Source: Bog-473 sp963730785 (GTDB lineage Bacteria > Actinomycetota > Acidimicrobiia > Acidimicrobiales > RAAP-2). Taken from it: a stretch of DNA of 64,000 bases. This document shows, one piece after another, positions 52,841 through 63,028 of this stretch. The translations under genes and the position numbers were made by a program. Every line of letters begins with the position of its first letter. Within the stretch, counting starts at the first letter, position 1. The stretch lies in the NCBI GenBank assembly GCA_963730785.1, contig CAVSTF010000015.1, forward strand, positions 248,001 through 312,000, read 5' to 3'. A model generated the notes under the pieces. It saw nothing but the letters and a program-made list of their open reading frames with translations, was not told the origin of the DNA and did no database searches.

Positions 52841-53802
52841 CTAGGTGAAAAGGGCGGCAGGCCGCTATCCGACAGCGCCGCTTCGCTCTCATGGGCCGCA
52901 ACGACGGAATCCCGCCGTCGGGTCAGCATGTCCTCGTACTCCACGCCCTTGCCCTCGCCTTTGACCCCGGTGACCAGGGGCGAATGGGACAGGAACACGG
53001 CTCCGAGGAACATGACCAGGAGGGAAATGGCCTCGAGGGGTCCCCAGGGACCCGAGGTGCGGAGGCTGTCCCCGTACAGGGCAATTCCAATCAAGATGCT
53101 GGCCAGCGGATCGACCAGCACCAGGGTGGACTGCGAGGCCGCCAGCGGACCGGCGTGATAGGCGTTGGTCGTCAGGAACAGCCCGGCCAGGCCGAACACG
53201 ATGAGCCCGTAGGTCTGCCAGTGGCCCAGCATGGTGATCCAGTTGTGGGCGGCGTAGTCGCTGACCACCTTGATCAGGGCAGCCGTGAAGGCGAAGGAGA
53301 TGGCGGCCGCCGTGCCGAACATGGCCGCCTTCCAGAACCTCGGGCCCCAGCGGGTGGCAATGACGGCCAGGACAATAAAGAAGGTGGCGAGGCCACCGAC
53401 CACGCCCCAGCCGAGGTTGGTGGGCGCCCGGTTGCCACCTCCAGGCTCGGCAAAGGAAAGGAAGCCAGCCAGGCCGAAGACAATGGCCGACGCGCCGATC
53501 CACTCCCGGGCCGTGATGTGGAAGCCGAAGTAGGTCCCGAGGATGAAAACCAGGAACAACAGTTCGAGCACCAGGATGGGTTGCACCACCGAGAGCCGGC
53601 CCACATGGAGTGCAAAGGACTGCAAAAGGAACGAGCAGACCATGAAGAAGAAACCGAGGAGCCAAATCCCCCGCTTGACCGCGTGCCTCAGCAAGCTGAA
53701 GGTCATGGCGGACTCCTCGGGCGCATCTTCTACGCCCATGCGTTGAAACACGCTTGTCAGCGCGTTGGAGAGGGCGGCTGCGAGGGCAAGAACGTAAACC
53801 AT
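52837..53802 (-). CDS. DMT-superfamily transporter (EamA/NIPA-like)
   Basis: 321 residues from the Met at 53802, with nine or ten membrane helices: VYVLALAAALSNALTSVFQRMG, LLGFFFMVCSFLLQSFALHVG, RLSVVQPILVLELLFLVFILGTYF, FLTTNAYHAGPLAASQSTLVLVDPLASILIGIALYGD. The repeat of EamA-like halves and the PxxxV helix 4 motif point to the drug/metabolite transporter superfamily, near the DMT group that resembles NIPA Mg transporters. A charged C-terminal tail of about 40 residues is cytoplasmic. Substrate unknown. An upstream GTG at 53841 is an alternative start. Confidence 0.8.
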   Translation of the reverse strand: MVYVLALAAALSNALTSVFQRMGVEDAPEESAMTFSLLRHAVKRGIWLLGFFFMVCSFLLQSFALHVGRLSVVQPILVLELLFLVFILGTYFGFHITAREWIGASAIVFGLAGFLSFAEPGGGNRAPTNLGWGVVGGLATFFIVLAVIATRWGPRFWKAAMFGTAAAISFAFTAALIKVVSDYAAHNWITMLGHWQTYGLIVFGLAGLFLTTNAYHAGPLAASQSTLVLVDPLASILIGIALYGDSLRTSGPWGPLEAISLLVMFLGAVFLSHSPLVTGVKGEGKGVEYEDMLTRRRDSVVAAHESEAALSDSGLPPFSPS

Positions 53803-54093
53803 CTGCTCAGTCAAATAGTACTGCCCAAGTTTATAAATCACGCAGTTGGTTCACAGGTGAGGCCCAGGTTGTCGAAATCCGTCTCTAACCCGCCTCACCG
53901 CGCAGGATTCGTGTGCGAGAAGGCCGGTCACACCGTTCCCCACCCCTATTGCGGCTGATGCTGCCGAAAAAAGGAATCTTCCACTACCGCCTTTGTGGCA
54001 GTTGCGTTACGTTTACGAGACCTTCAGTCGGTGGGTCGATCGGAGGCGATGTATCGGGCCGCTAACGGGGTGGCCAAATAGCAAGGGAGTGCT

Positions 54094-55979
54094 ATGGGAA
54101 TGAAGGGGTTATTCAGAAGGTCGGCTGCTGCCGCCTTGGCTCTCGGAGCGCTGACCGCGGGATTGCTTATTTCCGCACCAGCGACTTCGAGCGGTGCGGC
54201 CACGCCCACCACGGCAACGTTCGCAGAACCGCCCGGGGCGACTCCGAACTTCATCTTTCCCTTTTACCCGGCGCAGTTGTGCTCGATCAACAACATCGCC
54301 CAGCTCCAGTACTTGATCTACCGACCGCTGTACTTCCCCGGCGTGGGAACGGAGCCCGTCATCAACAACAGCCTGTCGCTGGCGGCCCAGCCGACGTTCA
54401 CCAATGGCGGTACCACGGTCACCGTCTCACTGAAGAACTACAAGTGGTCCAACGGCGAGCAGGTCACCGGTCAGGACGTGCAGCTCTTCATGAACATCTA
54501 CCACGCCGAAAAGGACAACTTCTGTGGCTATGTGAAGACTACCTGCCGGACAACGTGACCAATGTCACCAACAGCGGCAACACCGTGACCTTCACCTTCA
54601 ACAAGGCGTACAACGAGCACTGGGTCATCTACAACGAACTGGCGCAGATCACCCCGATGCCAATGGCCTGGGACGTCACCGGACCGGGAGCAGCGGCTGG
54701 TTCAGGCGGTTGTGCATCGGCGGCCTACGGACAGGGCGACGCAGCGTGCACCTCGGTGTACACCTTCCTGGCCAACGTCAGCCGGCTATGACCCGAGCAA
54801 CCCGAAGGCGGCCAACAACTCGCATCTCGACCTACGGCACCAGCCCATTGTGGGGCGTCGTTGACGGACCTTGGAAGGTGAGTGCGTTCAATGCAGACGG
54901 ACAGGTCACCTTCGTGCCCAACTCGTCGTACTCGGGTCCGGTCAAGCCGACTCTGAAGTCCTTCACCGAACTGCCCTATACGACGGACACGGCTGAGTTC
55001 AATCAGCTCGTCGGTGGCAATGTGGACGTGGGATATGTCCCAACCCAGGACATCCAAAAGGGAACAACCAATCCACCTGAAGACCGGGCCAAACAATCCC
55101 CGGCTGGCGTCGAATGACAACCTGGTGCCCTGGTACCTCTTCAGCATTGACTACTTCCCCTTGAACTTCAGCACGACGGCCAACAACGGCGTCACTGCGA
55201 AGATCTTCGCTCAGGCCTACATCCGCCAGGCGATGCAGTCGCTGATCAACCAGCCGCTCTACATCAACAAGCTCTTCAAGGGTTACGCCATACCGACCTA
55301 TGGTCCGGTGCCGATGTATCCGCCCGGCAACCCGGACGCGTCGAAGCTCGAGTCGAGCAATCCTTACCCATACAGCCCGAGTAAGGCGAAGGCGCTTCTG
55401 ACCTCCAACGGTTGGAAGGTCGTCCCGAACGGCACCGACACCTGCATCAAGGCCGGTACCGCCAAGGGTGACTGCGGCGCAGGCATTCCTGCCGGTACGC
55501 CGCTGACCATTGAGGAGCAGTACGCCACCGGCGTGCAGTCGACAACCCAGGAAGTCATCGCCGAGAAGTCGTCGTGGTCCAGCGTGGGCATCAACGTGAA
55601 GCTCTCGGGCGCCAACTTCGACACGGTCATCAGCAACGCCATTGCGTGCCCCAACGGATGCGCCTGGCAGATGCAGAACTGGAATGGTGGCTGGACCTTC
55701 GCTCCGGACTACTACCCGAGTGGTGAAGAGTTGTTCGAACTTGGCTCAGCGGCCAACTACGGCGACTACAGCGACTTTGTCAACCAGACGCTGATCACCA
55801 AGACCATCAACACCAACGCCACGCTGTACAGCTGGGAGAACTACCTCGCCAAGCAGGTGCCGGTTTTCTTCCAGCCCAACCTGGCGTACCAGCTGACGGA
55901 GATCAACAAGAATCTCTCAGGAGCCAACAAGCAGAACCTGTTTGGAGCGCTCTTGCCTGAGACTTGGCGTTGGAAGTAA
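54094..55979 (+). CDS. ABC-transporter substrate-binding protein (family 5), about four frameshifts
   Basis: Solute-binding protein of the oligopeptide/dipeptide (SBP_bac_5) family, about 625 residues when joined. Signal peptide: KGLFRRSAAAALALGALTAGLLISAPATSSGA. Then ATFAEPPGATPNFIFPF, LQYLIYRPLYF, VSLKNYKWSNGEQVTGQDVQLFMN. Frames change near 54537, 54785, 54825 and 55070, after which LFSIDYFPLNFSTT, YIRQAMQSLINQPLYINKLFKGYA and the C-terminal QVPVFFQPNLAYQLTEINKN complete the fold. The protein lacks a lipobox Cys, unlike most Gram-positive SBPs. AAGGGAG precedes the ATG. First gene of the importer operon. Confidence 0.88.
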
Positions 55980-56026
55980 CGGGCTCCTAATCGAGTTCAG
56001 CAACACATAACTTGCATTTCATGTCG

Positions 56027-56062
56027 ACCCCCCGGTCAGAGCCACGGTTCCGGCCGGGGGGT
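56027..56062 (+). promoter_or_regulatory. GC-rich hairpin between SBP and permease genes
   Basis: ACCCCCCGG (56027-56035) pairs exactly with CCGGGGGGT (56054-56062). It lies 48 bases after the SBP stop and five bases before the ATG at 56068. With no T tract it is not a classic terminator. It could stall or process the transcript to favour the SBP, and its G run could be the permease ribosome-binding site. Confidence 0.5.
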
Positions 56063-56088
56063 TCGTCATGTCCCTGCTCGGTGGTTCA

Positions 56089-57046
56089 ATGATCGGCTAC
56101 ATAGTCCGGCGGATCATTCAGGCCATCATCGTCATCCTCGGCGTCACCCTCATCGTGTTTCTGCTGAGTCAACTCATCCCAGGCGGCGTCGCCGGCATCG
56201 CCCTGGGGCCACGGCGCACTCCGGCCGCCATCGCACACTTCAACCGGATCAACGGGTACGACCTGCCCATTTATGAACAGTTCTGGAACTACCTCTGGGG
56301 CGTCGTTCACCTTCAGTTGGGCTACTCCTACCCACACAATGAAGGGGTACAAGAGCTGATCAGCCAACGTCTTCCGAAGACGCTGACGCTCGTCGGGGTG
56401 TCGACACTGTTCGCCCTCGTGATTGCCGTTCCACTCGGGATTTTGCAGGTCGTCCGCCGATACAAGCCGATCGACTACGCCCTCACGACGTTGTCGTTTG
56501 TCCTCTATGCCATGCCCGCCTTCTTTCTGGCCTTCCTTCTGGTGCTCTTCTTTTCGTTCGACCTGCATCTGTTCCCGGTGTCGCCACCGAACCTCAGCGG
56601 CACCTGGACGATCTTCACTGACCCTCGCGCCTTTGTGCTTCCCGTCTTGACCCTCTCGGCCCTGACGATCGCTTCGTTCAGCCGATATATGCGATCGTCC
56701 ATGATGGATGCGCTCGCCGAGGACTACATCCGGACCGCTCAAGCAAAGGGAGCCGGGAAAAACCGCGTCCTCTATGGCCACGCACTGCGAAACGCCCTCA
56801 TACCAATCTTGACCCTGATCGGACTTTCGTTGCCGGCCATCGCCAGTGGCGCCCTGATCACTGAAAGCGTTTTTAACTACCCAGGTATGGGTCTGTTGAC
56901 CGTGCAGTCGGCACTCAGCGACGACGTGCCGACCATCCTGGGTACCACGCTGGTCATCACCGTGTTCACCGTCGCCGGGTCGCTACTGGCTGACATCTTC
57001 TACGCCAGTGGCCGATCCGAGAATCAGACTAGGGAGTGCGGCATGA
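56089..57046 (+). CDS. dppB: ABC importer permease, DppB-like, frameshifted at the end
   Basis: 318 residues when repaired. Starts MIGYIVRRIIQAIIVILGVTLIVFLL (56089; an upstream Met at 56068 gives seven more). LPIYEQFWNYLWGVVHLQLGYSY and RLPKTLTLVGVSTLFALVIAVPLGI follow; the EAA coupling loop is AEDYIRTAQAKGAGKNRVLYGHALRNAL. Six membrane helices. The end reads LADIFYA and then an extra base near 57010; skipping it gives VADPRIRLGSAA and a TGA at 57044-57046 that overlaps the DppC ATG. Unrepaired, the frame runs into DppC and yields a false fusion. Confidence 0.9.
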
Positions 57047-58035
57047 CACCCAAGGACAGCCAGCCTGCCTCTTCTTCCGACCCGACAGAACCGCCAGTGG
57101 CCGCCACCCCCACAGGGCATCTCGTCGGTCATGTGGATCTGGTCTCGTCATTGCCGGAAGGCGGTGCTGCCTCTTCCGAAGGCGGAATGGCCCGACAGAT
57201 CGTTCGAGTATTCGTTGAGAACAAACTCGCGGTGGTCGGCCTGATTGCCATCGTTTTCTTTTTGCTGTTCTGCTTTGTCGGCCCGCTGATTTACCACACC
57301 AATCAGACCAACGCCGAGACCGCGCTGAACAACGCCCAGAACGGCACACCCGGATCGGGACATTTACTCGGCACCGACAACACCGGCTATGACGTCTTGG
57401 GCCGTCTCATGTTCGGCGGGCGAGCATCCTTGTTCGTTGGGTTCGCGTCGGCTGCGGTAGCTACCGTCATCGGCGTGATCTACGGCGCTGTTTCGGGCTT
57501 CGCCGGCGGGTGGCTCGATGCGCTCATGATGCGATTCGTCGACATGGTGCTGTCCATACCGGTGCTCTTCCTCTTGATCGCACTGGTGACCATTGAAGGC
57601 CAATCAGAATTACTCATCATCTTTGTGATCGCCGCGGTGAGCTGGCTCATCCCTGCCCGTCTGGTGCGTGGCGAGACGCTGACCCTTCGCGTGCGGGAAT
57701 ACGTCCAGGCCGTTCGTGTCATGGGCGGCTCCCGCTCGCGGATCATCGGTCGCCACATTGTGCCCAACGCGGTTGGAACCATCGTGGTGTTTGCCACGTT
57801 CCAGATTGCCGACTCAATCCTTCTCTTGGCTTCTCTCGGATTCATTGGCCTCGGCATTCCAGCTCCGGGAACCGACTGGGGCTCAATGCTCTCTGACGGT
57901 GTGAACAGCGCCGCTCTGGGCTACTGGTGGGAGATCTACCCGGCTGGAATCTGCATCGTGCTCGTCGTCATTGCGTTCAACTTCGTCGGCGACGCCTTGC
58001 GGGATGCACTCGAAGTGCGACTCCAGCGGCGATAA
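57043..58035 (+). CDS. dppC: ABC importer permease, DppC-like
   Basis: 330 residues. N-terminal cytoplasmic tail, then VENKLAVVGLIAIVFFLLFCFVG, the HLLGTDNTGYDVLGRLMFGGRASLFVG segment typical of DppC/OppC, six membrane helices, EAA loop REYVQAVRVMGGSRSRIIGRHIVPNAVG, and a C-terminus FVGDALRDALEVRLQRR. Start ATG overlaps the DppB stop. Two bases separate its stop from that of the convergent ATPase gene. Confidence 0.92.
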   Translation: MTPKDSQPASSSDPTEPPVAATPTGHLVGHVDLVSSLPEGGAASSEGGMARQIVRVFVENKLAVVGLIAIVFFLLFCFVGPLIYHTNQTNAETALNNAQNGTPGSGHLLGTDNTGYDVLGRLMFGGRASLFVGFASAAVATVIGVIYGAVSGFAGGWLDALMMRFVDMVLSIPVLFLLIALVTIEGQSELLIIFVIAAVSWLIPARLVRGETLTLRVREYVQAVRVMGGSRSRIIGRHIVPNAVGTIVVFATFQIADSILLLASLGFIGLGIPAPGTDWGSMLSDGVNSAALGYWWEIYPAGICIVLVVIAFNFVGDALRDALEVRLQRR

Positions 58036-58036
58036 C

Positions 58037-59078
58037 TCAGGCGCTCGACGAGGCCGCAGCCGACGCGCTGAGTTCGACTGGCTCTGCAGCGGGAAGTGAC
58101 AAGCGGCCGTGTGGCCGTCCCCGAATGTCCTCAACACCGGCTCAACTTCGGCGCACAGGCTCTGCGCTCGGGGACAGCGGGTGCGAAAACGGCAACCCGA
58201 AGGCGGATTGACCGCGGAAGGCAGCTCCCCTCGCACGGCCAACTTGCGGGCCGCCTTGTTGTCAACGACGGCCGCCGAGGGAACGGCATCCAATAAGCCC
58301 TGCGTGTAGGGATGCGCCGGCCGTGAATACACCTCAGCCGACGGACCGAGCTCAACCAACTTGCCCAAGTACATGACGCCGATGGTGTCGGCCATGTAGC
58401 GGATCACGGCCAGGTCGTGCGAAATCATCACGTACGTCAAACCGTGTCGGCGCTGCAGGTCCTTCATGAGATTGAGGATCTGAGCCTGAATTGAGACGTC
58501 GAGCGCCGAAACCGGTTCGTCAGCCACGACCAGCTTGGGCTCGAGCGCCAAGGCCCGGGCCAACCCGATTCGCTGGCGCTGCCCGCCGGAGAACTCATGT
58601 GGATAGCGGTGCACGGCTTCGGGACTCAAGCCGACTTCCCGCATGAGCGCCGCCACTCGGTCCCGCTGTTCGTCCCGGGTACCGACCGACTGCACTTTGA
58701 GCGGTTCACCCACAATGGTGCCCACCCGCATGCGCGGATCCAATGACGCGTAGGGATCCTGGAACATGAGCTGGATATCACGCCGGCGCCGGCGGAGATC
58801 CGCCCCCTTCAGTGCCGTCAACTCGGTGTTCTCGAAGTGCACCGAACCGGCGGTGGGGTGTTCCAGCGCGACCATCAGTCGGCCGATGGTTGTCTTCCCG
58901 CAGCCGGACTCGCCGACCAGGCCGAACGTCTCTCCCTGCCGGATGCTGAGAGACTGACGTTCGACACGGCATGGACCGAGCCCACCTGGCGCCGCAAGAT
59001 GCTCCCGGCCATGACCGGAAATTCCTTGACCAAATCTGTCACCGTGAGGATGTCGGGCGACTCGGCCAGGGCGGTCAC
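58037..59078 (-). CDS. dppF: ABC importer ATPase, DppF-like, two frameshifts
   Basis: About 347 residues. The GTG start at 59078 overlaps the DppD stop (GTGA). Opens TALAESPDILTVTDLVKEFPV; a shift near 58953 leads to LSIRQGETFGLVGESGCGKTTIGRLM (Walker A). LMFQDPYASLDPRM (Q-loop), HEFSGGQRQRIGLARALALEPKLVVADEPVSALDVS (signature, Walker B), VMISHDLAVIRYMAD (H-loop), then the oligopeptide-transporter C-terminal motif HPYTQGLLDAVP and a Cys cluster GCRFRTRCPRAQSLC that may hold an iron-sulfur site. A second shift near 58093 restores a stop at 58037. Energises the DppBC importer. Confidence 0.88.
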
Positions 59079-60127
59079 ACGCGGCTCTCGTACCCGGGGT
59101 GGCAATGACGGGCCTTATTTCAACCGGTGTCGGTTGGACCTCGTGCTGAACCGGATGAAAGCAGGCAAATCGGTGAGTTGGGTCATCGTCGTGGGCCGGG
59201 TCAAGGGGTGGTTCCTGCTGCTCGCACACATCAGTGACGTAGCGACAGCGGGGGGCGAAGCCGGCAGTTGGTGATGTCTTGCGAGAGATCCGGCGGAAGG
59301 CCCGGGATGGTCAGGAGGGCTTCTTCGAGGTCCTGGTCGATTTTGGGAACCGAGGCCAGCAGTGCCTCGGCATAGGGGTGGCGATTGCGCTCGAAGAGGA
59401 CTTTGGTGGAGGCCTCTTCGGCAATCTTCCCGGCGTACATGACGACGACCCGGTCGGCTCGGTCGGCGATGACGCCCATGTCGTGGGTGATGAGCAACAC
59501 GCCCATGCGCAGGCGCTCGCGCAAGTCGTCGATCAAGTCGAGGATCTGAGCCTGAATAGTGACATCGAGCGCCGTCGTGGGCTCATCGGCGATGAGCAGT
59601 TTGGGTTCGCACACCAGAGCCATGGCGATCATGACCCGCTGGCGCAGATCCACCAGACAGCTCATGCGGATACTGGTCCAGCCGTTCCGCCGGTCGTGGC
59701 ATCTCGACCAGGGTCAATACTTCGAGGGCTCGTCTGTTGCGCCTGCTCCTGAGTGACGTCTCGATGCAGGAGGACGCCCTTCGGCAATCTGGCGGCCGAT
59801 GGTCATGGTCGGGATTGAGTGAGGTCATCGGGTCCTGGGGAATCAGGGCGACATCGTTGCCCCGGACCTGACGCATCTCCCGCTCGTCCAAGGTGGCCAG
59901 GTCGCGACCCAGCAGCGTCACGCTGCCCCCGGAGATGCTGCCGTTGTTGGGCAGCAGCCGCATGATGGAGAGCCCGGTGGTGCTCTTGCCGCAGCCAGAC
60001 TCGCCGACCAGGCCCACACACTCGCCTTGGTTGACCGGAAATGCGAGACATCGTCGACTGCGGTGACCTTGGAGTGACGCATGCGGAACTCGGTCCGAAG
60101 GTTCTTGACTTCCAAGACTGCGGTCAT
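59075..60127 (-). CDS. dppD: ABC importer ATPase, DppD-like, heavily frameshifted
   Basis: About 350 residues when joined. Starts MTAVLEVKNLRTEFRMRHSKVTAVDDVS at 60127; shift near 60040 to NQGECVGLVGESGCGKSTTG (Walker A). VALIPQDPMTSLNP is the Q-loop; shifts near 59813, 59780 and 59740 cover the helical domain, ending at ALEVLTLVEMPRPAERLDQYPHELSGG. A shift near 59663 leads to LRQRVMIAMALVCEPKLLIADEPTTALDVT (Walker B), LLITHDMGVIADRAD (H-loop), RHPYAEALLASVP. Two more shifts (near 59240 and 59095) complete the C-terminus to a TGA at 59075. At least seven shifts make this the worst-preserved gene here; either the base calls are poor or the gene is decaying. Confidence 0.8.
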
Positions 60128-60194
60128 CGGTCCACACTACCGGTCATGAGCGCGCTGAGCCATGCGGGAGTCCTGGTCACGGCACATTTCCACC

Positions 60195-60860
60195 TCATTT
60201 CGGGCTCGGGCCATTCCAGGGCAGATCGGCCACGTACGACCAGCTGCGCCGGTGGATGGCGCTGAGGCCGTAGCCACGGAGGGCCCGCTGGTGCACGGGC
60301 GACGGATACCCCTTGTTCCGCTCGAATTCGTAGGCCGGAAAATGCTCAGCTTCGTCTCGCATGATGCGGTCCCGGACCACCTTGGCCAGCACGGAAGCCG
60401 CGGCCACGGAGGCACAACGGGCATCCCCGCCGATGACCGGGCGTACATGCCCCCCGAACGCGCTGGGTGCTCCATCGGGTCGGCGCAGCAAGTTGACCGG
60501 CCCGTCAACCAGCAGGGCATCCGGGCCATCCCGCAGTCCCGCCAGCGCTCGCTCGGCCGCCGTGCGCAGGGCGATCGTCATGCCCCAGCGGTCGCACTCC
60601 TCGTGGGTCGCATGACCAACCGCCCAATCCACGCACCATTCACCAACGGAGTCGAATATCTCCTCACGACGGGCTTCACTCAATTGTTTGGAATCGCGTA
60701 GCCAGTTCGGCATCGACTTTTCGGCTCGAGGCCTGACGACGGCCACGCCGACCGTCAGCGGGCCGGCCCACGCGCCCCGACCCACTTCATCAAGCCCGGC
60801 CACCCGCAGATGTCCCTTGGCCCGCAGCGAACGCTCATAGGAGAGGCTGGGCCGGCTCAC
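60195..60860 (-). CDS. rnhB: ribonuclease HII
   Basis: About 221 residues. GLDEVGRGAWAGPLTVGVAV carries the first two acidic residues of the DEDD site; SKQLSEARREEIF, ALLVDGPVN (third Asp) and the ADARCASVAAASVLAKVVRDR-like segment DARCASVAAASVLAKV follow, with the C-terminal NKGYPSPVHQRALRGYGLSAIHRRSW. Cleaves the RNA strand of RNA-DNA hybrids and single ribonucleotides in DNA. A GTG at 60860 or 60878 starts it; neither has a strong ribosome-binding site. Its end lies 67 bases before the DppD start. Confidence 0.93.
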   Translation of the reverse strand: MSRPSLSYERSLRAKGHLRVAGLDEVGRGAWAGPLTVGVAVVRPRAEKSMPNWLRDSKQLSEARREEIFDSVGEWCVDWAVGHATHEECDRWGMTIALRTAAERALAGLRDGPDALLVDGPVNLLRRPDGAPSAFGGHVRPVIGGDARCASVAAASVLAKVVRDRIMRDEAEHFPAYEFERNKGYPSPVHQRALRGYGLSAIHRRSWSYVADLPWNGPSPK

Positions 60861-60907
60861 TCCATCGACCGGCGTCACCGGGGTCTCGCCCGTATCAATA
60901 CGATGGG

Positions 60908-61150
60908 GTGGTGAGTTCGGGAGGGGCGGGGGCGTTGGACCCAAATGCGCGCACACCATTGGCGGTGGGCACACCGGTCGATGTCCGGAATCGGTACCAA
61001 GGGACCTGGGTCCGCGGCTTCGAAGTGGCCGAAAGCACCGATGACGGTTACCGGCTGCGTCGACTCTCGGACGGATCCATTCTCCCCGAACTGTTTTCCC
61101 GCGATGACATCCGACGACAGCGCAGCCGCCAGGGCTACTGGTGGCACTGA
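60908..61150 (+). CDS. small conserved protein of unknown function
   Basis: 80 residues, divergent from RNase HII. VGTPVDVRNRYQGTWVRGFEVAEST, GYRLRRLSDGSILPELFSRDDIRRQR and a terminal GYWWH. The pattern of short strands with VDVRxRYxGxWxxGFEV resembles an SH3/Tudor-like barrel. I do not recognise a named family. Intact. Confidence 0.6.
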   Translation: MVSSGGAGALDPNARTPLAVGTPVDVRNRYQGTWVRGFEVAESTDDGYRLRRLSDGSILPELFSRDDIRRQRSRQGYWWH

Positions 61151-61159
61151 CGTACCGGA

Positions 61160-61460
61160 TCAGTCCTTGCCGCCGTGTCGCACCGACTCGACGAAGTCAT
61201 CGATCGGAATAGCCGACAGGGTCAGCGTCTTGAGGGTGCCCCGGGCGCCCAGCACCAGACGCCACCCGCGCCATGGTCTGCTCGTCGGGCGCTTCCAACA
61301 CGGTGCAGAAGTCGTAGGGACCCAACAGCGCCCATTGATTCAGGACTCGCACGCCCATGGCCTCGACCTCGGCATTGACTGCCTTCAGGCGATCGGGATT
61401 CTCGGTCAGTGTCGACGCTCCATCTGGACCAATGGTCGAGAGCATGAGGAAAGTGGACAT
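61160..61460 (-). CDS. GYD-domain protein, frameshifted
   Basis: About 99 residues. STFLMLSTIGPDGASTLTENPDRLKAVNAEVEAMGVRVLNQWALLGPYDFCTVLEAPDEQTMARVA follows the GYD family (here GPYDF for GxYD). A one-base surplus near 61258 hides the end; restored it reads LVLGARGTLKTLTLSAIPIDDFVES to a TGA at 61160. The GYD fold is a dimeric alpha-beta barrel of unknown biochemical role, common in Actinobacteria. Confidence 0.8.
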
Positions 61461-61497
61461 GTCGCCACGCTACCGCAGCGGCGTGGCGACCCTCCCG

Positions 61498-63011
61498 TCA
61501 GTGCAGGTCGCGGCGAACCACCTTGCCCATCGCATTTCGAGGCAGCGCAGCCACCACCCGGTACTCCCGCGGTCGTTTGAACGGAGCCAGCTCGGTCAAA
61601 GCCAGTTGCTCCAACGCACTGATGTCGGGCGCGCCGTCGGCTCCGGCCACGAACGCCACCACCGACTCGCCCCACTCTGGCGAGGCCACCCCGACCACCG
61701 CCACCTCTCCTACTGAGGGGTGCCGACTCAGTACCGACTCCACCTCGGCCGGATACACGTTGTGCCCGCCGGTGATGATGAGTTCGGTGTTCCGCCCTCG
61801 AATGGAGAAGTAGCCGTCGTCCCCCACCGAGGCCAGGTCGCCGGTGGCGAACCAGCCCTGGCGCCAGGCGGCGCTGGTGGCTTCGGGACGCTCCCAATAG
61901 CCTCGATACAACGACGGCCCGCGCACCAGTAGTTCGCCGATGCCATCGCCATCAGGTGCGTCCACCTTGGCGTCGACCCCCGGCAGCGGTAGCCCGACCG
62001 AGCCGGGTCGCCGTTCACCGACGAGCGGGTTCGAGAGCGTGAGCAGCGTCTCCGACATGCCGTAGCGCTCGAGGACCGAGACGCCTTCCCGGTTGAACGA
62101 CGCCCACAGGTCGGCCGCCAGCGGGGCCGAACCGGCGACGCACAGACGTAGGGCCGACAACTCCTTGCACCCGGCCGGTCTGGCTGAGCCGGTGGTACAT
62201 GGTGGGGACGCCGAACAACATGGTGGCCTGGGGTACGGCTTGCAGTACCCGCTCGGCCGCAAACCGGTCCATCACCGTGGCGCTCCCCCCGGCGGCCAAC
62301 GTGCCGAAGAGACCGGCGCACAGCCCATGGACGTGGAAGAGGGGCAACGACAAAATGAGATGGTCATCGGGCTCCCAGCCCCAGGCCAGCCGGATGGACT
62401 CCACGCCGGCCAAGAGGGAGCGGTGCGTGTGCACCGCACCTTTGGGGTGGCCGGTCGTGCCCGAGGTGTAGACGATGAGGGCGTCGTCATCGGGCTGGCT
62501 CGAATCCAGCGACAGGTGATCACTTCCGCCGACTCGCGGTGACGCGACCAGCACAGCTGGGCAGACCGGGTGCCGCGTTCGTCACGGCTTGTTGCTGCGC
62601 CTGATCAACGATGGCAGCGGTGGGAGTGACGTCGCCGATGACATAGGCCAGTTCGCTCTCGGTCAACGACGGACTGACGGGGACCACCACGGCCCCCAGG
62701 CGCATGGCGCCCACCAGCCAGACGGCGGAGTCGACCGAGGGCCCACTGCTCCAGAGCACCCGGTCCCCCGGCACCACGCCCAGCCGGTCCAGCGTGGCCG
62801 CCGCACCGGCCGTTTCGGACTGCAGGGCGTCGGCGTCAGGTTGTGGGCGGCGTCGAACGTCGTCGACCAGCACCGTGCGGTGAGGGTCGCTCGCCCACCG
62901 CCGGACCCAGCAGCGGAGCAGCGTGCCGGCAGCGCTCAGATCGGTCGGCTCAAAGGGGTCAGCGGCTCCTCGCAGATGGACCTGCCACGTCGGGACTTTC
63001 TCTGGCTGCAC
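61498..63011 (-). CDS. AMP-forming acyl-CoA synthetase-like enzyme, two frameshifts
   Basis: About 500 residues when joined, from a GTG at 63011. N-terminal domain WASDPHRTVLVDDVRRRPQ, GDRVLWSSGPSVDSAVWLVGAMRLGAVVVPVSPS. A shift near 62555 leads to P-loop VYTSGTTGHPKGAVHTHRSLL and LPLFHVHGLCAGLFG; a shift near 62175 leads to LRLCVAGSAPLAADLW, ERYGMSETLLTLSNPL, WFATGDLAS, RNTELIITGGHNVYPAEVE and the C-terminal lysine in PRNAMGKVVRRDL. All adenylation motifs are present once repaired. Related to fatty-acyl or malonyl-CoA synthetases (MatB-like GMSE, LSNP). Substrate undetermined. Divergent from the GH38 gene. Confidence 0.88.
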
Positions 63012-63028
63012 GTCATAGTCTGGCGGCT

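Noticed and set aside
52891..53958. Rightward frame of 355 codons opposite the DMT transporter
   Set aside because: Composition is a mirror of the transporter (Glu/Gln/His-rich); no family signal.
56068..58035. Single 655-residue double permease
   Set aside because: One surplus base near 57010 explains it; removal gives a normal DppB end and an ATGA junction.
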